Positions 6,809-8,728 of a stretch of DNA of 8,728 nt are shown piece by piece. The notes beneath the pieces are model-generated. The model saw only the letters and a program-made list of their open reading frames with translations. It was not told the DNA's origin and ran no database searches. This DNA is from Rhodospirillaceae bacterium (GTDB lineage: Bacteria > Pseudomonadota > Alphaproteobacteria > Rhodospirillales > Magnetovibrionaceae): positions 35,407 to 44,134 of the forward strand of contig NVTL01000002.1 of NCBI GenBank assembly GCA_002401565.1, given 5' to 3'. The translations under genes were made by a program, and so were the position numbers. How positions within the stretch are numbered: position 1 is the stretch's first letter; every line of letters starts with the position of its first letter.

Positions 6809-6838
6809 ATTATATCCCTCTTTTTTCCTACAAAACAA
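6809..6838 (-). promoter_or_regulatory. Promoter of the HD-GYP gene
   Basis: On the minus strand a perfect -10 TATAAT (6809-6814) is preceded, after 18 bases, by TTGTTT (6833-6838). The predicted start near 6802 leaves a leader of about 17 bases containing the GGGGAG ribosome binding site. This supports ATG 6785 as the start of the gene. It lies back to back with the upstream region of the pilin gene. Confidence 0.6.
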
Positions 6839-6840
6839 GC

Positions 6841-6879
6841 TATACTGATCGCTAACCACATCACACAAAATGCGGGGGA
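6841..6879 (+). promoter_or_regulatory. Candidate -10 and ribosome binding site of the pilin gene
   Basis: A -10-like TATACT lies at 6841-6846, with only a T-rich stretch (6821-6826, 14 bases upstream) in place of a -35, so activation by a regulator is plausible. The Shine-Dalgarno GGGGGA is at 6874-6879, just before ATG 6883. Confidence 0.35.
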
Positions 6880-6882
6880 CCC

Positions 6883-7065
6883 ATGAACATTTTAAAGACC
6901 TGCCATACTCTGCTGTCCAGCTTTGGCCCCACCACCAAAGGGTCCACAGCGATTGAATATGCTTTGATTGCGTCCTTAATTGCGATTGCGATTTTGGGCG
7001 GCATTGAAAGTCTCAGCGGTGGCATATCCAGCCTGTTCAGTTCCATCAGCACCGCCATCGAATAA
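6883..7065 (+). CDS. Flp/Fap-type pilin precursor
   Basis: A 60-residue type IVb prepilin. The leader MNILKTCHTLLSSFGPTTKG ends in glycine 20, followed by STAIEYALIASLIAIAIL. Cleavage after G20 puts glutamate 25 at position +5 and tyrosine 26 beside it, the processing and assembly signature of Flp pilins; the hydrophobic helix spans about 24-39. The mature protein would be about 40 residues, typical of the family. Prepilin peptidase (CpaA/TadV) would process it and a Tad machine assemble it into adhesive pili. None of those genes is in this window, so this is either an orphan pilin copy or the tad cluster lies elsewhere. A strong GGGGGA ribosome binding site precedes the ATG. The gene is divergent from the HD-GYP gene, with 97 bases between their starts. 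Confidence 0.93.
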   Translation: MNILKTCHTLLSSFGPTTKGSTAIEYALIASLIAIAILGGIESLSGGISSLFSSISTAIE

Positions 7066-7092
7066 AAAGAAGCAGACAGTGATCAAGGCACA

Positions 7093-7107
7093 GGTTTCCT
7101 GTTTTCA
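7093..7107 (+). terminator. Weak hairpin after the pilin gene
   Basis: ACAGG, TTT, CCTGT followed by more T lies about 30 bases past the pilin stop. The 5-bp stem is short, and an alternative pairing (CCTG-TTTT-CAGG) competes with it. The rest of the 110-base gap to the convergent gene shows nothing clear. Confidence 0.25.
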
Positions 7108-7175
7108 GGCAATCTAAGGCCGTATCAATGCTTGCTTGGTTTTTATTCATACCGCCCGCCATGTTATGTACGGTT

Positions 7176-7934
7176 CTAAGATGTGGTGAGGGACGCAAGC
7201 TCGCTGCGGCTGGTGCGGGGGCCGATATTGTCCATCGCATCGCCAAATATTTGGCCATCCATGCCGCGGCCTTCGTAACGTTGGACCAAGCCAATGGAAT
7301 CTTCGTCCGTTATGTTTTGCACAAACATACCCAAACGACGCGGCGCGGCGGCGGCCCAAAATTTTGCAAGGGCGATCCCGGAACCGGCTCCCGGTTCCAT
7401 ATCCAAAACCACACCTTGAGCATTGCACGCACTGATCACCGTGTAGTCTTCTAAAGACGCGGGCGGTTCGATGACAAATTTATCGATGGTGATCAAAAGC
7501 GGAATCACGATATCATCCAACGTGCTGGTATTGATGCGATTGGGCAAATCAAACAAATGAGAAATGGCCGCTTTGTTGCAAACATCAGGCAGGCTTTTTA
7601 AGGCTTGCACCATCAGCGTTGCCGACTCTTTAGTTTCCAGAGCTTTGCCACTCACCGGCATCATCAAGAGCACACCATTGCCCGCCGCATGGGCTTGTTC
7701 CAAGGCGCTGGCGGCTAATTTTAAGACCGCAATGTTGCGCAACGCCGTATTCACCGGATCATCGTTATGATCCAAGACTTGCTTGGCTCCGGTCAAAACA
7801 CCATCGGGTGTCTGCAAAATGGGGATAGCCCGGTAAATCATCACCTGTTCGTTCAGGGGATTGATAATCGGGCGAAAAACCATTTCAAGCTTGGCGTCGG
7901 CAGCAAACACTTCGTATGTTCCTCGTCTAAACAT
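7176..7934 (-). CDS. Degenerate EAL-domain-like protein
   Basis: A 252-residue soluble protein with no signal peptide. Its outline follows an EAL domain. MVFRPIINPLNEQVMIYRA (18-36) matches the opening QPI-x-GxVxGxEAL pattern. GVLLMMPVSGKAL (87-99) matches the VNxSxxxL strand, ITIDKFVIEP (148-157) the KIDxxFV strand, and GVVLDMEPG (174-182) the VVAEGVE strand. YEGRGMDGQIFGDAM (220-234) matches the final GxxxxQGYxFxxP. The catalytic residues are lost: YRA replaces EAL, proline replaces the metal-binding asparagine, and no DDFG is seen. If the fold call is right, it is a non-catalytic c-di-GMP receptor or a protein-protein regulator. This is a pattern match by eye, so an unrelated alphaproteobacterial family is possible. 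No ribosome binding site precedes ATG 7934, and no other start fits before the domain. It lies 62 bases downstream of the spermidine-synthase-like gene but has its own -10 box. Confidence 0.6.
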   Translation of the reverse strand: MFRRGTYEVFAADAKLEMVFRPIINPLNEQVMIYRAIPILQTPDGVLTGAKQVLDHNDDPVNTALRNIAVLKLAASALEQAHAAGNGVLLMMPVSGKALETKESATLMVQALKSLPDVCNKAAISHLFDLPNRINTSTLDDIVIPLLITIDKFVIEPPASLEDYTVISACNAQGVVLDMEPGAGSGIALAKFWAAAAPRRLGMFVQNITDEDSIGLVQRYEGRGMDGQIFGDAMDNIGPRTSRSELASLTTS

Positions 7935-7943
7935 GTGATTTAT

Positions 7944-7949
7944 ATTATA
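7944..7949 (-). promoter_or_regulatory. -10 box placed for a leaderless transcript
   Basis: TATAAT on the minus strand ends nine bases before ATG 7934. RNA synthesis would start at about 7937, giving a leader of zero to three bases and no room for a ribosome binding site. At the -35 position (7967-7972) only GTTTTT is seen. The spacer contains the small inverted repeat ATCG-N4-CGAT (7952-7963), a possible operator. Confidence 0.45.
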
Positions 7950-7996
7950 TAATCGGTTTCGATCTAAAAAACGAGTATTGATTCAAGACTTACGTC

Positions 7997-8713
7997 TTAA
8001 AGATTTTTTGCCAAATAAACAGTTTGCGTGAAATCATTGTTTTGAAGCGGATTGTGAAAAGTCACCCGTTCCGCTCGTGCTTCGCCAAAGGCCGCATTCA
8101 GACGATCCGTAAAAGCCTCGTCCGGCAGCTCGTTAGACCACAACCCAAATACTCCGCCGGGGCGCAGATGAGCCTTAAATTTTGTCAAACCTTCGGGCTG
8201 ATAAAACGGCGCATTTGCCGCATCCAATAAAAATTCCGGTGAATGGTCAATGTCGACCAAAATCGCATCGAACTGTCTTTTGGGCTGATCCGGATCTAGA
8301 CCGTCTTTGGACGTTGCCAAGCCAAAAAAGTCACCGTGCACAAACCGACAGCGTTCATCATTGCTCAGCGCCGGACCCAACGGCAATAACCCGGTTTCAT
8401 GCCAATCGATAACGGCTTCTAAGGTATCGACAACAATTAACGAGCCCACCCGGTCGTGATCCAAAACCGCTTTGGCCGTATAGCCCAGCCCCAAACCGCC
8501 GACCACAACATCAAGATTGTCACCGTCTAAATCCGCCAAGCCTAAATTTGCCAGCTCTATTTCTGACTCGGTGAACAGGCTGGTCATCAAAAACTCTTCG
8601 CCCAGCTTGATTTCATAAACGTCCACATTCAACGTCAATTCTCGGCGGCGACGCAAACTCAACGCGCCAATGGGTGTTGAACGGTAATCCAGTTCTTCAA
8701 AAAGTAAGCTCAT
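7997..8713 (-). CDS. Spermidine-synthase-like SAM-binding Rossmann protein
   Basis: A 238-residue cytoplasmic protein with the Rossmann core shared by spermidine synthases and methyltransferases. VVVGGLGLGYTAK (69-81) is the nucleotide loop, VVD with D96 the ribose-binding acid, and VHGDFF with D128 the adenine contact. FDAILVDIDHSP (148-159) is the strand bearing the catalytic acids, and HLRPGGVFGLWSNE (182-195) is the late strand. True spermidine synthases carry GGGDG in the first motif and DxxDP in the fourth; here these are GGLGLG and DIDHS. Aminopropyl transfer to putrescine is therefore doubtful and methyl transfer or another reaction is as likely. ATG 8713 has GAGG five bases upstream. 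The upstream neighbour is off the window; downstream comes the EAL-like gene, which has its own promoter signal. Confidence 0.78.
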   Translation of the reverse strand: MSLLFEELDYRSTPIGALSLRRRRELTLNVDVYEIKLGEEFLMTSLFTESEIELANLGLADLDGDNLDVVVGGLGLGYTAKAVLDHDRVGSLIVVDTLEAVIDWHETGLLPLGPALSNDERCRFVHGDFFGLATSKDGLDPDQPKRQFDAILVDIDHSPEFLLDAANAPFYQPEGLTKFKAHLRPGGVFGLWSNELPDEAFTDRLNAAFGEARAERVTFHNPLQNNDFTQTVYLAKNL

Positions 8714-8728
8714 TTAATCCTCAAATTC

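Noticed and set aside
7128..7454. 108-codon plus-strand frame starting MLAWFLFIPP after the pilin gene, considered as a prepilin peptidase start
   Set aside because: No ribosome binding site, the hydrophobic part is only a dozen residues, and the rest is antisense to the EAL-like gene.

Overview
The window reads as chromosomal DNA from an alphaproteobacterium, most likely a Rhodospirillales-type relative. This is inferred from family membership and codon style, not from a marker gene. Supporting points are a YbbA/YbbP-type ABC exporter, a BAX-inhibitor-1 protein with the alphaproteobacterial form, a J-domain protein with the domain at its C-terminus, an orphan Flp pilin, and c-di-GMP-type proteins. 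There are also intergenic motifs that match CtrA boxes. No rRNA, tRNA, CRISPR array, IS element or phage gene was found.

Layout: 1-2696 (+) holds the 3' end of an ABC ATPase overlapping a complete large FtsX-type permease. 2697-2790 is a regulatory spacer with four phased GCCCT/AGGGC pentamers. 2791-3525 (+) is a seven-helix BAX-inhibitor-1 protein, ended by a strong, probably bidirectional terminator (3544-3580). That terminator is shared with the convergent J-domain gene at 3599-4291 (-). 4292-5393 is a 1.1 kb AT-rich spacer with no convincing gene but with two CtrA-type boxes, an IHF-type match, a direct repeat and several hairpins. 5394-6785 (-) is an HD-GYP phosphodiesterase with a duplicated N-terminal domain. 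It is divergent from 6883-7065 (+), a Flp/Fap pilin. 7176-7934 (-) is a protein resembling a degenerate EAL domain, possibly made from a leaderless transcript. 7997-8713 (-) is a spermidine-synthase-like Rossmann protein.

How the genes work together: the first two form one exporter (ATPase plus permease). The right-hand part combines an apparently active HD-GYP enzyme, a probably inactive EAL-like protein and an orphan pilin, which suggests a small surface-attachment/c-di-GMP locus. That link rests on proximity only. The most interesting items for follow-up are the helically phased operator before the BAX-inhibitor gene, the duplicated N-terminal module of the HD-GYP protein, the degenerate EAL-like protein with its leaderless promoter, and the large CtrA-box-bearing spacer.
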